A DNA stretch of 64,000 nucleotides from an uncultured Bacteroidales bacterium (GTDB lineage Bacteria; Bacteroidota; Bacteroidia; Bacteroidales; Bacteroidaceae). A program made the position numbers and the translations under genes. Below the pieces are notes generated by a model. It made no database searches. It was not told the origin of the DNA and was given only the letters and a program-made list of their open reading frames with translations. Positions 7,991 through 16,525 of this stretch are shown piece after piece. The stretch's first letter is position 1. Each line of letters opens with the position of its first letter. The DNA is taken from assembly GCA_902760345.1 (NCBI GenBank), contig CACWFY010000001.1, positions 186,001 to 250,000 on the forward strand, written 5' to 3'.

Positions 7991-8914
7991 ATGAATACTA
8001 TGTTTCGTAAAATGTTTATGCTGGTAGCATTTGCCGCTTGTGCAGGAATAGCGAATGCCCAGCTACCCAATGAGAAGTTTGGCAAACCATCAAAGATGGA
8101 ATGGGACTTTAATGGCTGGGGTGATGCGGTGAATGCTGATGCAATCATCCTATGCAAGACCATGAAGGTGACCTATCAGCTTTCTGACCAGATGTTTAAC
8201 ACGAATATGTCTGATCAAGAAATCAGTATAGATAATCTTGTGGATATGACCAACCAGATTGACGACAGTAATATCCTTGTGAAGTATGAAATCGGCCTTC
8301 GCACGAAGATTCTGAAACCTGATGGTGCCAAACATGCCAATATTGACATTACCTACTTTAGTGATAACGATAAAATATCATGGTACGACGACTTGCAGGA
8401 CTTGAAGATCAGGGTTTTCACCAAGAACGAGAAGGGAAAGGTCGAGAAAAGAAATGTCAATACTGATGGTTTCGTTAAGGAGCGTGTCGACGATCACTAC
8501 ATGGTCATGCATGTCGTTGTTCCTGACGTTCAGCCAGGTAGCATTATTGAATACCAGTACAACATTACCAGCGTTCGTCCAACATTCCTCTATGACTGGG
8601 TGTTCCAAGAGTGCATTCCAACCTTACGCTCAAAATGCGACATAGAGATTCCTGCGTTCTTGCAGTTCAGAATGAATGCTCCCATCAACAAGCTTGTCAA
8701 GTCGAGTGTAGTGGCAGGCCGCTTGTCATACGATAACAATAGGTCTGACTTAAAGAAAGGCAAGACTTGTATCACGAACCACTATTTTATCGTAGGTGAC
8801 TATATCCGTCCTGAAGACGAGAAGGTGGCCGTCTTTACGAGTCAGATTGCAATGCCTAATGTCACAGTTCCTGCGGCTATGCCCAATGGTAGTACGCATC
8901 TGAAGGTAAAATAA
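7991..8914 (+). CDS. Short secreted DUF3857-domain protein
   Basis: About 307 residues. Several in-frame ATGs exist (7958, 7976, 7991, 8000). I favour 7991/8000 because a normal signal peptide follows (MFRKMFMLVAFAACAGIANAQ). The body carries DUF3857 features: PDVQPGSIIEYQYNITS, then YDWVFQECIPTLRSKCDIEIP. DUF3857 proteins are normally ~600 residues with a following transglutaminase core. This one stops after the first domain and is closed by a good terminator 46 nt later, so it appears to be a complete short form rather than a broken gene. Function unknown; probably periplasmic or surface-exposed. Confidence 0.8.
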   Translation: MNTMFRKMFMLVAFAACAGIANAQLPNEKFGKPSKMEWDFNGWGDAVNADAIILCKTMKVTYQLSDQMFNTNMSDQEISIDNLVDMTNQIDDSNILVKYEIGLRTKILKPDGAKHANIDITYFSDNDKISWYDDLQDLKIRVFTKNEKGKVEKRNVNTDGFVKERVDDHYMVMHVVVPDVQPGSIIEYQYNITSVRPTFLYDWVFQECIPTLRSKCDIEIPAFLQFRMNAPINKLVKSSVVAGRLSYDNNRSDLKKGKTCITNHYFIVGDYIRPEDEKVAVFTSQIAMPNVTVPAAMPNGSTHLKVK

Positions 8915-8960
8915 ATTCTTCAGATAAATCAATAAACAAAGACGCGTACGTAAGAAAATA

Positions 8961-8990
8961 AGCCGAAAGTTTGGTGCTTTCGGCTTTTTT
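8961..8990 (+). terminator. Intrinsic terminator after the esterase/DUF3857 unit
   Basis: Nine-bp perfect stem AGCCGAAAG (8961-8969) / CTTTCGGCT (8977-8985), loop of seven, then T5. The loop contains the TTTG element of the following promoter. Confidence 0.9.
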
Positions 8991-9001
8991 GCATACCTTT
9001 G
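8970..9001 (+). promoter_or_regulatory. Promoter of the 2-oxoacid:ferredoxin oxidoreductase operon
   Basis: TTTG (8970-8973), 20-nt spacer, TACCTTTG (8994-9001). The upstream element lies inside the terminator loop, so the DNA is used both to stop upstream transcription and to start the operon. The 5' untranslated region is ~65 nt. Confidence 0.8.
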
Positions 9002-9074
9002 CACCCCGAATTCTTGCTTTAGCAAGTGTAGCTCTTTTAGACAGATACAGACTTCAAGCATTAAACTAGATATT

Positions 9075-9305
9075 ATGGCAAAAATGAAAGGCGCCATTGT
9101 GGTGGATACCGAGAGGTGTAAAGGATGCCAGTTGTGCATCATTGCCTGCCCTCAGAAGGTCATCGCCCTGGCCAACAAAGTGAATCTGCACGGCTACCCC
9201 TATGTGGAGGCAGTCAACGAAGAGGCCTGTGTGGGCTGTGCTTCGTGTGGCATTGTCTGCCCAGACGGATGTATCACCGTGTATCGTAAAAAAATGGAGG
9301 AGTAA
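9075..9305 (+). CDS. 2-oxoacid:ferredoxin oxidoreductase delta (ferredoxin-like) subunit
   Basis: 76 residues with two 4Fe-4S motifs, CKGCQLCIIACP and CVGCASCGIVCP, in the classic two-cluster ferredoxin pattern. It is first of four clustered genes (delta, alpha, beta, gamma), only 3 nt before the alpha gene. It passes electrons from the thiamine-bound intermediate to soluble ferredoxin. Equivalent genes are called korD or vorD depending on substrate assignment. Confidence 0.93.
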   Translation: MAKMKGAIVVDTERCKGCQLCIIACPQKVIALANKVNLHGYPYVEAVNEEACVGCASCGIVCPDGCITVYRKKMEE

Positions 9306-9308
9306 GCT

Positions 9309-10394
9309 ATGGCAGAAGAAAGAGAAGTTGTATTGATGAAAGGCAATGAGGCTATCGCCCATGCTGCTATTCGTTGCGGATGCGACGGCTATTTCGGCTA
9401 TCCTATTACTCCGCAGAGTGAAGTGATTGAAACGCTGGCAGAACTCAAGCCTTGGGAGACCACTGGTATGCAGGTGGTACAGGCTGAGAGTGAGCTGGCC
9501 TCTATTTATATGGTCTATGGCGCTGCTGGTGCTGGTAAGCGTGCGATGACGTCTTCATCATCTCCTGGTATCGCTCTGATGCAGGAGGGTATCACCTATA
9601 TGGCTGGTGCCGAGGTGCCTGGCGTGTTTGTCAATGTGCAGCGTGGTGGTCCCGGTCTGGGTACTATCCAGCCTTCACAGGGGGACTATAATCAGGCTAC
9701 CCGTGGTGGTGGTAATGGTGACTATAAAGTCATCGTGCTGGCTCCCTCTTCTGTTCAGGAGATGGCAGATTTCGTTGACCTCGCCTTTGAGTTGGCATTC
9801 AAGTATCGCAACCCCGCTATGATTCTCTCTGATGGCGTCATCGGTCAGATGATGGAGAAGGTGGTGCTGCCTCCCTACAAGCCCCGTCGTACCGACGAGG
9901 AGGTCATTAAGGAGTGTCCTTGGGCTTCTACTGGTAAACCCAAGAACCGTGAGCGTGTGGTCATCACCTCACTAGAGTTGAAGCCCGAAGCCATGGAGAA
10001 GCGTAATATTGCTCTCCAGGAGAAGTATGCTAAGATTCAGGAGAATGAGGTGCGCTTCGAGCAGCAGCAGATGGACGATGCAGAATATGCTATCGTGGCC
10101 TTTGGTTCTGCAGCCCGTATCGCAGAGAAGTCTGTAGAAATTGCCCGCGAGCAGGGCATCAAGGTGGGCTTGTTCCGCCCGATTACACTGTTCCCCTTCC
10201 CCGAGAAGCAGATTGCTGAGTTGTCGAAGAAGGTAAAGGGCATCCTCGTAGCAGAGATCAACGCAGGTCAGATGGTGCAGGATGTGCGCCTTGCTGTAAA
10301 CGGTGCTGTGCCCGTCGAGCAGTTTGGTCGTCTGGGTGGTATCGTCCCTGATCCTGAAGAAATTGTCACAGCTTTACAGCATTTGACAATTTGA
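9309..10394 (+). CDS. 2-oxoacid:ferredoxin oxidoreductase alpha subunit (KorA/VorB type)
   Basis: 361 residues. The pyruvate-flavodoxin/ferredoxin oxidoreductase fold is shown by MKGNEAIAHAAIRCGCDGYFGYPITPQSE, the GAAGAGKRAMTSSSSPG loop and RGGPGLGTIQPSQGDY. The complex oxidatively decarboxylates a 2-oxoacid to acyl-CoA, CO2 and reduced ferredoxin in the cytosol. The substrate could be 2-oxoglutarate or a branched 2-oxoacid; sequence reading alone does not decide. The last codons and stop are already part of an octamer repeat that fills the gap to the beta gene. Confidence 0.92.
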   Translation: MAEEREVVLMKGNEAIAHAAIRCGCDGYFGYPITPQSEVIETLAELKPWETTGMQVVQAESELASIYMVYGAAGAGKRAMTSSSSPGIALMQEGITYMAGAEVPGVFVNVQRGGPGLGTIQPSQGDYNQATRGGGNGDYKVIVLAPSSVQEMADFVDLAFELAFKYRNPAMILSDGVIGQMMEKVVLPPYKPRRTDEEVIKECPWASTGKPKNRERVVITSLELKPEAMEKRNIALQEKYAKIQENEVRFEQQQMDDAEYAIVAFGSAARIAEKSVEIAREQGIKVGLFRPITLFPFPEKQIAELSKKVKGILVAEINAGQMVQDVRLAVNGAVPVEQFGRLGGIVPDPEEIVTALQHLTI

Positions 10395-10454
10395 CAATTT
10401 ACGATTTGACAATTGTAAAATGGTGAAATAGTAAAATAGTGAAATAGTAAAATA
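10383..10454 (+). repeat. Tandem 8-nt repeats between alpha and beta subunit genes
   Basis: TTGACAAT occurs at 10383, 10391 and 10406. Then five consecutive octamers alternate between GTAAAATN and GTGAAATA from 10415 to 10454, ending 2 nt before the beta start. The array begins within the last codons of the alpha gene. Confidence 0.85.
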
Positions 10455-10456
10455 TC

Positions 10457-11233
10457 ATGGTGGATAGAAATCAGATAGTTCAACCCGAGAATATCGTCTG
10501 CAAGAAGCCGACGCTGATGAACGACAACAATATGCACTACTGCCCCGGCTGTAGTCACGGTGTGGTGCATAAGCTGATTGCCGAGGTCATCGAAGAAATG
10601 GGAATGGAAGACAAGGCTGTAGGCGTATCGCCTGTAGGCTGCGCTGTCTTCGCGTACAACTATATAGATATCGACTGGCAGGAGGCTGCCCATGGTCGTG
10701 CTCCCGCTTTGGCTACAGGTATTAAGCGCTGCTGGCCTGACCGTCTGGTATTCACTTATCAAGGTGATGGTGACTTGGCTTGTATCGGTACTTGTGAGAC
10801 CATCCATGCCCTAAACCGTGGTGAGAACATCGTCATCATCTTCGTCAACAATGCCATCTATGGTATGACAGGTGGTCAGATGGCTCCTACCACGCTGATT
10901 GGTCAGAAGACCTCTACTTGTCCTTATGGTCGTGACCCTGAGATTCATGGTTACCCCCTGAAGATGGCCGATATCGCTGCGCAGCTGGAGGGAACCTGCT
11001 ATGTCACTCGTCAGAGTGTCGAGAGTGTAGGCTCTATCCTCAAGGCGAAGAAAGCACTGCGCAAGGCTTTCGAGGCTTCGATGGCTGGCAAGGGTAGTTC
11101 GCTCGTAGAGTTCGTCTCTACCTGTAACAGCGGTTGGAAGCTGACTCCTGCTAAGGCTAATGAATGGATGAAGGAGAACATGTTCCCATTCTATCCTAAA
11201 GGTGACCTGAAAGATACGACAGGCGAGAAGTAA
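10457..11233 (+). CDS. 2-oxoacid:ferredoxin oxidoreductase beta subunit, TPP-binding
   Basis: 258 residues. CPGCSHGVVHKL near the N-terminus supplies conserved Cys residues. The thiamine pyrophosphate/Mg site is GDGDLACIG followed by NNAIYGMTGGQMAPTT. This is the catalytic partner of the upstream alpha subunit. The start ATG at 10457 immediately follows the octamer array, with no Shine-Dalgarno sequence. Confidence 0.93.
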   Translation: MVDRNQIVQPENIVCKKPTLMNDNNMHYCPGCSHGVVHKLIAEVIEEMGMEDKAVGVSPVGCAVFAYNYIDIDWQEAAHGRAPALATGIKRCWPDRLVFTYQGDGDLACIGTCETIHALNRGENIVIIFVNNAIYGMTGGQMAPTTLIGQKTSTCPYGRDPEIHGYPLKMADIAAQLEGTCYVTRQSVESVGSILKAKKALRKAFEASMAGKGSSLVEFVSTCNSGWKLTPAKANEWMKENMFPFYPKGDLKDTTGEK

Positions 11234-11254
11234 GATGTTTGATGTAAGATGTAA
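11234..11254 (+). repeat. Three heptamers (GATGTNN) between beta and gamma genes
   Basis: GATGTTT, GATGTAA, GATGTAA run head to tail directly after the beta stop region and end 6 nt before the gamma start. Same spacer class as at 10383 and 18244. Confidence 0.75.
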
Positions 11255-11260
11255 GAAGTT

Positions 11261-11806
11261 ATGAAGAAAGAGATAATAATTTCAGGTTTCGGAGGTCAGG
11301 GCGTGCTCTCAATGGGTAAGATTCTGGCTTATAGTGGACTGATGGAGGATAAAGAGGTGACATGGATGCCTGCCTATGGTCCTGAGCAGCGTGGTGGTAC
11401 AGCCAACGTAACAGTCATCGTTAGCGACGAGCGTATCTCTTCGCCCATCCTCAGCAAATACGACATCGCTGTGGTGCTGAATCAGCCTTCACTCGAGAAG
11501 TTCGAGCCAAAGATCAAACCTGGTGGTATCCTGATTTACGACGGCTTTGGTATCATCAACAAGCCCACCCGTAAGGACATCACCATCTATGAGATCAATG
11601 CTATGGACAAGGCTGCTGAGATGAAGAACAGCAAAGTCTTTAACATGATTATTCTCGGTGGACTCTTGAAGGTAGCTCCCGTCGTGAGCGACAAGGGTGT
11701 TGAGAAGGCTCTCTTCAAGACACTGCCTGAGCGCCATCACGGTCTGATTCCTTTGAATATGGAGGCTCTGAAAGAAGGTGCCAAGATTATTGAAGAAGTG
11801 AAGTAA
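11261..11806 (+). CDS. 2-oxoacid:ferredoxin oxidoreductase gamma subunit
   Basis: 181 residues. Gamma/KorC family features: IIISGFGGQGVLSMGKILAYSG at the N-terminus (Gly-rich loop), YGPEQRGGTANVTVIVSDE, and ENGLIPLNMEALKEG-like ending (HHGLIPLNMEALKEG). It completes the four-subunit complex and is the last gene before a strong bidirectional terminator. Whether the preferred substrate is 2-oxoglutarate or branched 2-oxoacids remains open. Confidence 0.92.
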   Translation: MKKEIIISGFGGQGVLSMGKILAYSGLMEDKEVTWMPAYGPEQRGGTANVTVIVSDERISSPILSKYDIAVVLNQPSLEKFEPKIKPGGILIYDGFGIINKPTRKDITIYEINAMDKAAEMKNSKVFNMIILGGLLKVAPVVSDKGVEKALFKTLPERHHGLIPLNMEALKEGAKIIEEVK

Positions 11807-11822
11807 ATAAACTGTGATAACT

Positions 11823-11852
11823 AAAAAGGGAACCGATTTCGGTTCCCTTTTT
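11823..11852. terminator. Bidirectional intrinsic terminator
   Basis: AAAAAGGGAACC (11823-11834) pairs with GGTTCCCTTTTT (11841-11852) around a 6-nt loop. T-runs are present in both directions. It lies between the convergent gamma-subunit and phosphatase genes. Confidence 0.9.
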
Positions 11853-13151
11853 TTAGTTGTATTGCTCTTTAAACTTATCCAACTTCTCTGTCCAATATTG
11901 GCGAAGGTCATTCCATTTATAATAATAAGGTGTACTGGTAGCCGGAACGGGTAACGTTGCCTCGCGCTCATTGAGCAGGGCTTTGACCAGAATGTCGCCT
12001 TTTCCATTCTTGGGCTTATAGAAGATGAGTTGGATATTACAACCCATCGGGAATATCTTGTAGTTCTGCCAGTGCTGGTCCAACTCATCAATATTCTCTA
12101 TGCTGGCATTACAGTTGTTCAGCTCCATCAGGCAGGCCAGCGGCAAAACACAGACCTCGTGGCCAAAGCGCATCGTGGCTTGTGGCTTTCCTAATGCTAC
12201 ACAGGTATCGGCAGTCTCGATAATGTTTCTCAGCAGGTTATATTGGCTGAAGGGCTTTGCATTGTCTGACATCGGTGAGTTGGCGTAGCGCACATACCAG
12301 CTTACATTCGAAATGCACCACTGGTCGTAGCGCTCTTCTTCTGTAAAGAGATTGATCATGTCTGGACCATCGTCGTGGCTCTGCATGTTGATGACCACCT
12401 CAAACAAGTGACGCATCAGTGAATGCCTATGTATACTGTCGGCAGCCCATTGCTCATCGGTGAAGAGCACCTTCATCAGCCGCTCTGGGCGCGTTTTGCT
12501 TTCCGTATATTTGCCAATCTTTTGCCAGTCAATGTGCTTGCTGGCTTCCTTTACCTTTCCTTCATGCTCATTATTCAAGTAGTATTGCAGGCTCTCGCTG
12601 ACGTCGTTATGGATGCGTGCCGTAGGATTGGCGGCCATCAGTTCTTCGCATTCGGCTACCATTGACAGAATGCAGCGGTTGACAGTAGTGCTGCGGGCAT
12701 CGATGGCCAGATTCTTGGTAAGGAAAATCTCTGGGAAATGCTCTGCAATACGTTTGCCAATGCCGTGGTGCTGACGTTCGCCAACGGTGCTCAGGTCGCC
12801 TAAACGCTTGATAGTAGTTTTATTGAACTTCTCCAACTTCTCCAGTACCTCTTTTCCCTTACTGGTCAACTTTCCCTGTTCGTTAGCTTTACGCAGTGGA
12901 TTTATGACACGTTCATAGCTATCTGGGGCGATGAGCCAGCGCGAACCATGTCGGCCATAATGGGTGAAATAGAAGGGTACGTAGCCCTTTGGCGCTTGTG
13001 TGTAGTTGAAATCAGGCAACTGTCGGTCGTAGTCTACATAATTCGAACCCGCCAACCATGGGTTGGCCTTAAGATCTTCACGAGCTGTCTGAGCCAATAT
13101 CGTCCAAGGCAATGAAATGCCAAGCAGACATAATACAAGTAGTCTTTTCAT
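11853..13151 (-). CDS. Secreted histidine-type phosphatase (phytase/MINPP-like)
   Basis: 432 residues with signal peptide (MKRLLVLCLLGISLPWTILA). The histidine-phosphatase clade 2 signature is HYGRHGSRW with the phospho-accepting His68, and the C-terminal proton donor motif is FGHEV (His331-Glu332). Relatives in gut Bacteroidota hydrolyse inositol hexakisphosphate or other organic phosphates in the periplasm. Here the donor motif is HE rather than HD, as in the MINPP branch. It is transcribed alone and ends at the bidirectional terminator. Confidence 0.88.
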   Translation of the reverse strand: MKRLLVLCLLGISLPWTILAQTAREDLKANPWLAGSNYVDYDRQLPDFNYTQAPKGYVPFYFTHYGRHGSRWLIAPDSYERVINPLRKANEQGKLTSKGKEVLEKLEKFNKTTIKRLGDLSTVGERQHHGIGKRIAEHFPEIFLTKNLAIDARSTTVNRCILSMVAECEELMAANPTARIHNDVSESLQYYLNNEHEGKVKEASKHIDWQKIGKYTESKTRPERLMKVLFTDEQWAADSIHRHSLMRHLFEVVINMQSHDDGPDMINLFTEEERYDQWCISNVSWYVRYANSPMSDNAKPFSQYNLLRNIIETADTCVALGKPQATMRFGHEVCVLPLACLMELNNCNASIENIDELDQHWQNYKIFPMGCNIQLIFYKPKNGKGDILVKALLNEREATLPVPATSTPYYYKWNDLRQYWTEKLDKFKEQYN

Positions 13152-13189
13152 CTGTTGTTATAAGAATGTTATTAGTGTTTTATGTCTTG

Positions 13190-13197
13190 CAAAGATA
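13190..13197 (-). promoter_or_regulatory. -7 element of histidine phosphatase promoter
   Basis: Read on the minus strand, TATCTTTG (13190-13197) followed by C, ~38 nt before the start codon. No matching TTTG lies at the expected 19-20 nt spacing, so it is a partial promoter match. Confidence 0.6.
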
Positions 13198-13267
13198 GCA
13201 TTTTTTACTGTTTTTTACGCAGATAAGGCAAAAAACATGCATATTTTGTGTGTTTTTAGTAAAAAAA

Positions 13268-13299
13268 CTTGGAAGTTATATAAATTTTTTGTTACTTTG
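13268..13299 (+). promoter_or_regulatory. Promoter of the OmpA-like porin gene
   Basis: CTTG (13268-13271), 20-nt spacer, TTACTTTG (13292-13299) then CAGC. It is close to consensus, with a ~55-nt A-rich leader before the start that suits a highly expressed gene. Confidence 0.65.
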
Positions 13300-13359
13300 C
13301 AGCATTAAAACAAAGAGACAAACAGTTTATTTTTGTAATTAAATCAATTAGTAAGTAAA

Positions 13360-14568
13360 ATGAAAAAGTTATTTTTACTCTTTGCTGCAGCTATGCTGAC
13401 AGCTTCTGTGTCTGCACAGAGAACAACTGTTACTGCTAACAAGGCTGGTGACAACTGGTATGCTGGTATCAATGCTGGTGTTGGTACAAACATGCAGAAG
13501 TATGATTGGGAGAATGCTGGTGATAAAGGCGCAGGCTTCTTCAAGGGCTTTACTCCTGAGTTCGGCGTTCGTATTGGTAAGAATCTGACAACCGTATTCG
13601 GTCTGGCTTTGGACGTTAATGCTTATTTCCTGAATGGTAAGCGTGAGGATGGTTGGCGTGCTAAGAGCACATTTGGTAGCTCCACTTTCATTGATGCTAC
13701 TGATTTCGACCTGATGACCACTTGGAACCTGAACAACGCTTTTGCTGGTTACAAAGGTCAGCCCCGTACTTTCGAGGTGATTGCTCTCGTAGGTGGTGGT
13801 TACAGCCGCGCTTGGGCTAAACATGAGGGTGGTATCAATGCTAAGGCTGCTATCGACTTCGCTTTCAACCTGGGTGCCAACAAGGCTTGGCAGGTTTACA
13901 TCGAGCCTTCTGCTATTCTCGGTGAGCCAGGTGTTCAGTATGCTAACCCCTTCTACAGAGTTGGTGATCCCAAGAAGTACAACGGTACTTTCTCTCTGAA
14001 GGCTGGTGTGAACTACAAGTTCGGTTGCAGCAATGGTACTCACAACTTCGCTATTGAGCAGCTCCGCGACCAGGCTGAGATCGATGGTCTGAACGCTAAG
14101 ATCAACGAGCTCCGCGCTGACAACCAGGCTAAGGACAGCAAGATTGCTGCTGATGGCCGTACCATCCAGGATCTGAAGGCTCAGCTCGCTGCTTGCCAGG
14201 CTCGTCCTACCGCTGCTGCTGTTGTTGCTGCTCCTGTTGAGACTGTTCTGCAGCCCATCGTTATCTTCCGTCAGGGTAAGAGCACTATCGACGCTGCTCA
14301 GTATGCTAGCATCGAGATGATTGCCAAGTACATGAAGAACCACAAGGATGCTAAGGTTAAGGTTCAGGGTTATGCTTCTCCCGAGGGTAACAAGGAACTC
14401 AACCAGAAGCTCTCTGAAAAGCGTGCTGAGGCTGTTAAGACCGCTCTCGTTAAGAAGTATAAGATTGCTGCAGACCGCGTAACTGTTGAGGGTCTGGGTG
14501 CAACCGATAAGCTCTCTCAGGAGAACGACTTCAACCGCGTAGCTATGTTCGTTGACACTACGAAGTAA
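13360..14568 (+). CDS. Major outer-membrane porin of the OmpA family
   Basis: 402 residues with signal peptide (MKKLFLLFAAAMLTASVSAQ). Residues ~30-230 alternate hydrophobic and polar residues as an eight-stranded barrel. Residues ~235-285 form a coiled coil (IDGLNAKINELRADNQAKDSK), then an Ala/Pro hinge, then an OmpA-like peptidoglycan-binding domain: IVIFRQGKSTIDAAQY, VQGYASPEGNKELNQKLSEKRAEAV. The usual Asp of the TD loop reads SPEG, as is common in this phylum. Codon use is narrow (GCT, GGT, AAG), marking very high expression. It is flanked by its own promoter and a 12-bp-stem terminator. Confidence 0.93.
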   Translation: MKKLFLLFAAAMLTASVSAQRTTVTANKAGDNWYAGINAGVGTNMQKYDWENAGDKGAGFFKGFTPEFGVRIGKNLTTVFGLALDVNAYFLNGKREDGWRAKSTFGSSTFIDATDFDLMTTWNLNNAFAGYKGQPRTFEVIALVGGGYSRAWAKHEGGINAKAAIDFAFNLGANKAWQVYIEPSAILGEPGVQYANPFYRVGDPKKYNGTFSLKAGVNYKFGCSNGTHNFAIEQLRDQAEIDGLNAKINELRADNQAKDSKIAADGRTIQDLKAQLAACQARPTAAAVVAAPVETVLQPIVIFRQGKSTIDAAQYASIEMIAKYMKNHKDAKVKVQGYASPEGNKELNQKLSEKRAEAVKTALVKKYKIAADRVTVEGLGATDKLSQENDFNRVAMFVDTTK

Positions 14569-14598
14569 TCTTCGAATTTGTAACAATTCTAGTATAGA

Positions 14599-14633
14599 AA
14601 TCCCTGCAATTGTAAGATTGCAGGGATTTTTTT
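14599..14633 (+). terminator. Strong intrinsic terminator of the OmpA-like gene
   Basis: Perfect 12-bp stem AATCCCTGCAAT (14599-14610) / ATTGCAGGGATT (14617-14628), 6-nt loop, then T5. Confidence 0.95.
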
Positions 14634-14643
14634 GTGTCATTTA

Positions 14644-14675
14644 GTTGGCTATTTATAGAAAAAGGTGTATCTTTG
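14644..14675 (+). promoter_or_regulatory. Promoter of the ilv operon
   Basis: GTTG (14644-14647), 20-nt spacer, TATCTTTG (14668-14675) then CAGC. The -7 element is perfect, the -33 element three of four. No leader peptide or T-box-like attenuator is visible in the ~30-nt leader. Confidence 0.7.
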
Positions 14676-14706
14676 CAGCTTAAAGCAAAGATAATATAAA
14701 ACAGAT

Positions 14707-16509
14707 ATGAAACATCCGTTGAGAAGTGCAGTATGCACAGAAGGACGTAGGATGGCAGGAGCCCGCGCTTTGTGGGTGGCCACGGGTATGAAACACGAGC
14801 AGTTTGGCAAACCCATTATTGCTGTCGTCAACTCGTTCACTCAGTTTGTGCCTGGTCATACGCATCTGCATGAGATTGGTCAGATTGTTCGCGAAGAAAT
14901 AGAAAAGATGGGCTGCTATGCCGCCGAGTTTAACACCATTGCCATCGACGATGGTATCGCTATGGGGCACGACGGCATGCTGTATTCGCTGCCCTCACGC
15001 GACATCATTGCCGACAGCGTAGAGTATATGGTCAATGCTCACAAGGCTGATGCCATGATCTGCATCTCGAACTGCGACAAGGTGACACCTGGTATGCTGA
15101 TGGCATCCATGCGACTGAATATCCCAACGGTGTTCTGTAGCGGTGGACCTATGGAGGCAGGAAAATGGCGCGGTGAGAATGCCGACCTGATCACGGCGAT
15201 GATTAAGGGTGCCGACCCCTCGGTCTCTGACGAGGAGATGAAGGAGATAGAGAGTTGCGCCTGTCCTGGTTGCGGCAGTTGCTCTGGCATGTTTACTGCT
15301 AACTCCATGAATTCACTTACAGAGGCTATCGGTCTCTCGCTGCCTGGTAACGGCACTATTCTTGCAACACACACCAACCGTATCGAATTGTTTAAGGCGG
15401 CTGCCCGTCAGGTGGTGAAGAATGCTTTTGCCTACTATGAGGACGGCGACGAAAGCGTGTTGCCTCGCAATATTGCTACTCGTAAGGCCTTTATGAATGC
15501 GATGGCATTAGATATCGCGATGGGTGGAAGCACCAATACCGTGCTGCACCTGTTGGCTGTGGCTCAGGAGGCTGGTGCTGACTTTACGATGAAGGACATC
15601 GATGAACTCTCGCGCCGTGTACCTTGCTTATGTAAGCTGGCTCCAAACACCCAGAAGTACTCTGTTCAGGAGTGTGGACGTGCCGGCGGTATCCTGGGAA
15701 TCCTGAACGAATTGAACAAAGGTGGCCTGATTGACGGCTCTGCCCCACGTGTGGATGGTATGACGCTTGATGAGGCCATGAAGAAATATAGTATCGTGGA
15801 TGGCGCAGTTGATGCTGAGGCAAATCGCATCTATCAGACTGCTCCCGGCAACCGCTTCTCTACCAAGATGGGTTCGCAGTCGGCAGAGTGGGGCACACTC
15901 GATACCGATCGTGCCAACGGCTGTATCCGTGATTTGGAACATGCTTATACCAAGGATGGCGGCCTGGCTGTCCTTTTCGGCAACATCGCCCAAGACGGTT
16001 GCGTAGTGAAGACCGCAGGCGTAGACGAAGCCCTGTGGCACTTCGAAGGTCCTGCAGTGGTCTTCGACTCTCAGGAAGATGCCTGCGAGGGAATCCTTGG
16101 TGGCAAGGTAAAGAGTGGCGATTGTGTGGTGATTACCCATGAAGGTCCGAAGGGTGGCCCTGGTATGCAGGAGATGCTGTATCCCACCTCTTATATTAAG
16201 AGTATGCACTTGGGCAAGGAATGTGCGCTGATTACCGATGGTCGTTTCTCTGGTGGTACCAGCGGTCTGAGCATCGGACATATCTCGCCTGAGGCTGCCA
16301 GTGGTGGTAACATCGGCAAGATTAAGGATGGCGACATCATCGTGATTGATATCCCCAGCCGCTCTATCAGCGTAAAGCTGAGCGACGAGGAACTTGCAGC
16401 ACGTCCACAGCAGCCCCTGAAGCGCAATCGCGTGGTCAGCAAGGCGCTGAGAGCCTATGCCCAGAGCGTTAGTTCAGCCGATAAAGGTGGTGTGAGGATT
16501 ATTGATTAG
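14707..16509 (+). CDS. ilvD: Dihydroxy-acid dehydratase IlvD
   Basis: 600 residues, normal for the family. Iron-sulfur and Mg-site motifs are visible: [16 protein letters not shown] and [19 protein letters not shown], then [14 protein letters not shown] and the C-terminal [19 protein letters not shown]. It dehydrates 2,3-dihydroxy-isovalerate and -methylvalerate to the 2-oxoacids of valine and isoleucine synthesis (and leucine via 2-oxoisovalerate). It leads an operon with ilvB and ilvN; the gap to ilvB is two heptamers GTTGACA beginning inside its own stop codon. Confidence 0.97.
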   Translation: MKHPLRSAVCTEGRRMAGARALWVATGMKHEQFGKPIIAVVNSFTQFVPGHTHLHEIGQIVREEIEKMGCYAAEFNTIAIDDGIAMGHDGMLYSLPSRDIIADSVEYMVNAHKADAMICISNCDKVTPGMLMASMRLNIPTVFCSGGPMEAGKWRGENADLITAMIKGADPSVSDEEMKEIESCACPGCGSCSGMFTANSMNSLTEAIGLSLPGNGTILATHTNRIELFKAAARQVVKNAFAYYEDGDESVLPRNIATRKAFMNAMALDIAMGGSTNTVLHLLAVAQEAGADFTMKDIDELSRRVPCLCKLAPNTQKYSVQECGRAGGILGILNELNKGGLIDGSAPRVDGMTLDEAMKKYSIVDGAVDAEANRIYQTAPGNRFSTKMGSQSAEWGTLDTDRANGCIRDLEHAYTKDGGLAVLFGNIAQDGCVVKTAGVDEALWHFEGPAVVFDSQEDACEGILGGKVKSGDCVVITHEGPKGGPGMQEMLYPTSYIKSMHLGKECALITDGRFSGGTSGLSIGHISPEAASGGNIGKIKDGDIIVIDIPSRSISVKLSDEELAARPQQPLKRNRVVSKALRAYAQSVSSADKGGVRIID

Positions 16510-16522
16510 TTGACAGTTGACA
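16509..16522 (+). repeat. Two tandem GTTGACA heptamers between ilvD and ilvB
   Basis: Exact 7-nt units at 16509-16515 and 16516-16522, starting at the last base of the ilvD stop and ending 3 nt before the ilvB ATG. Confidence 0.8.
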
Positions 16523-16525
16523 ATT

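Noticed and set aside
13152-13359. 63-aa open frame in the gap before the OmpA-like gene
   Set aside because: It overlaps the phosphatase gene start and the promoter region and has a composition set by A/T-rich DNA.
13375-14640. 421-aa open frame antisense to the OmpA-like gene
   Set aside because: It mirrors a highly codon-biased gene, has a Ser/Leu/Val-rich composition without domains, and crosses the terminator. Codon bias explains the lack of stops.
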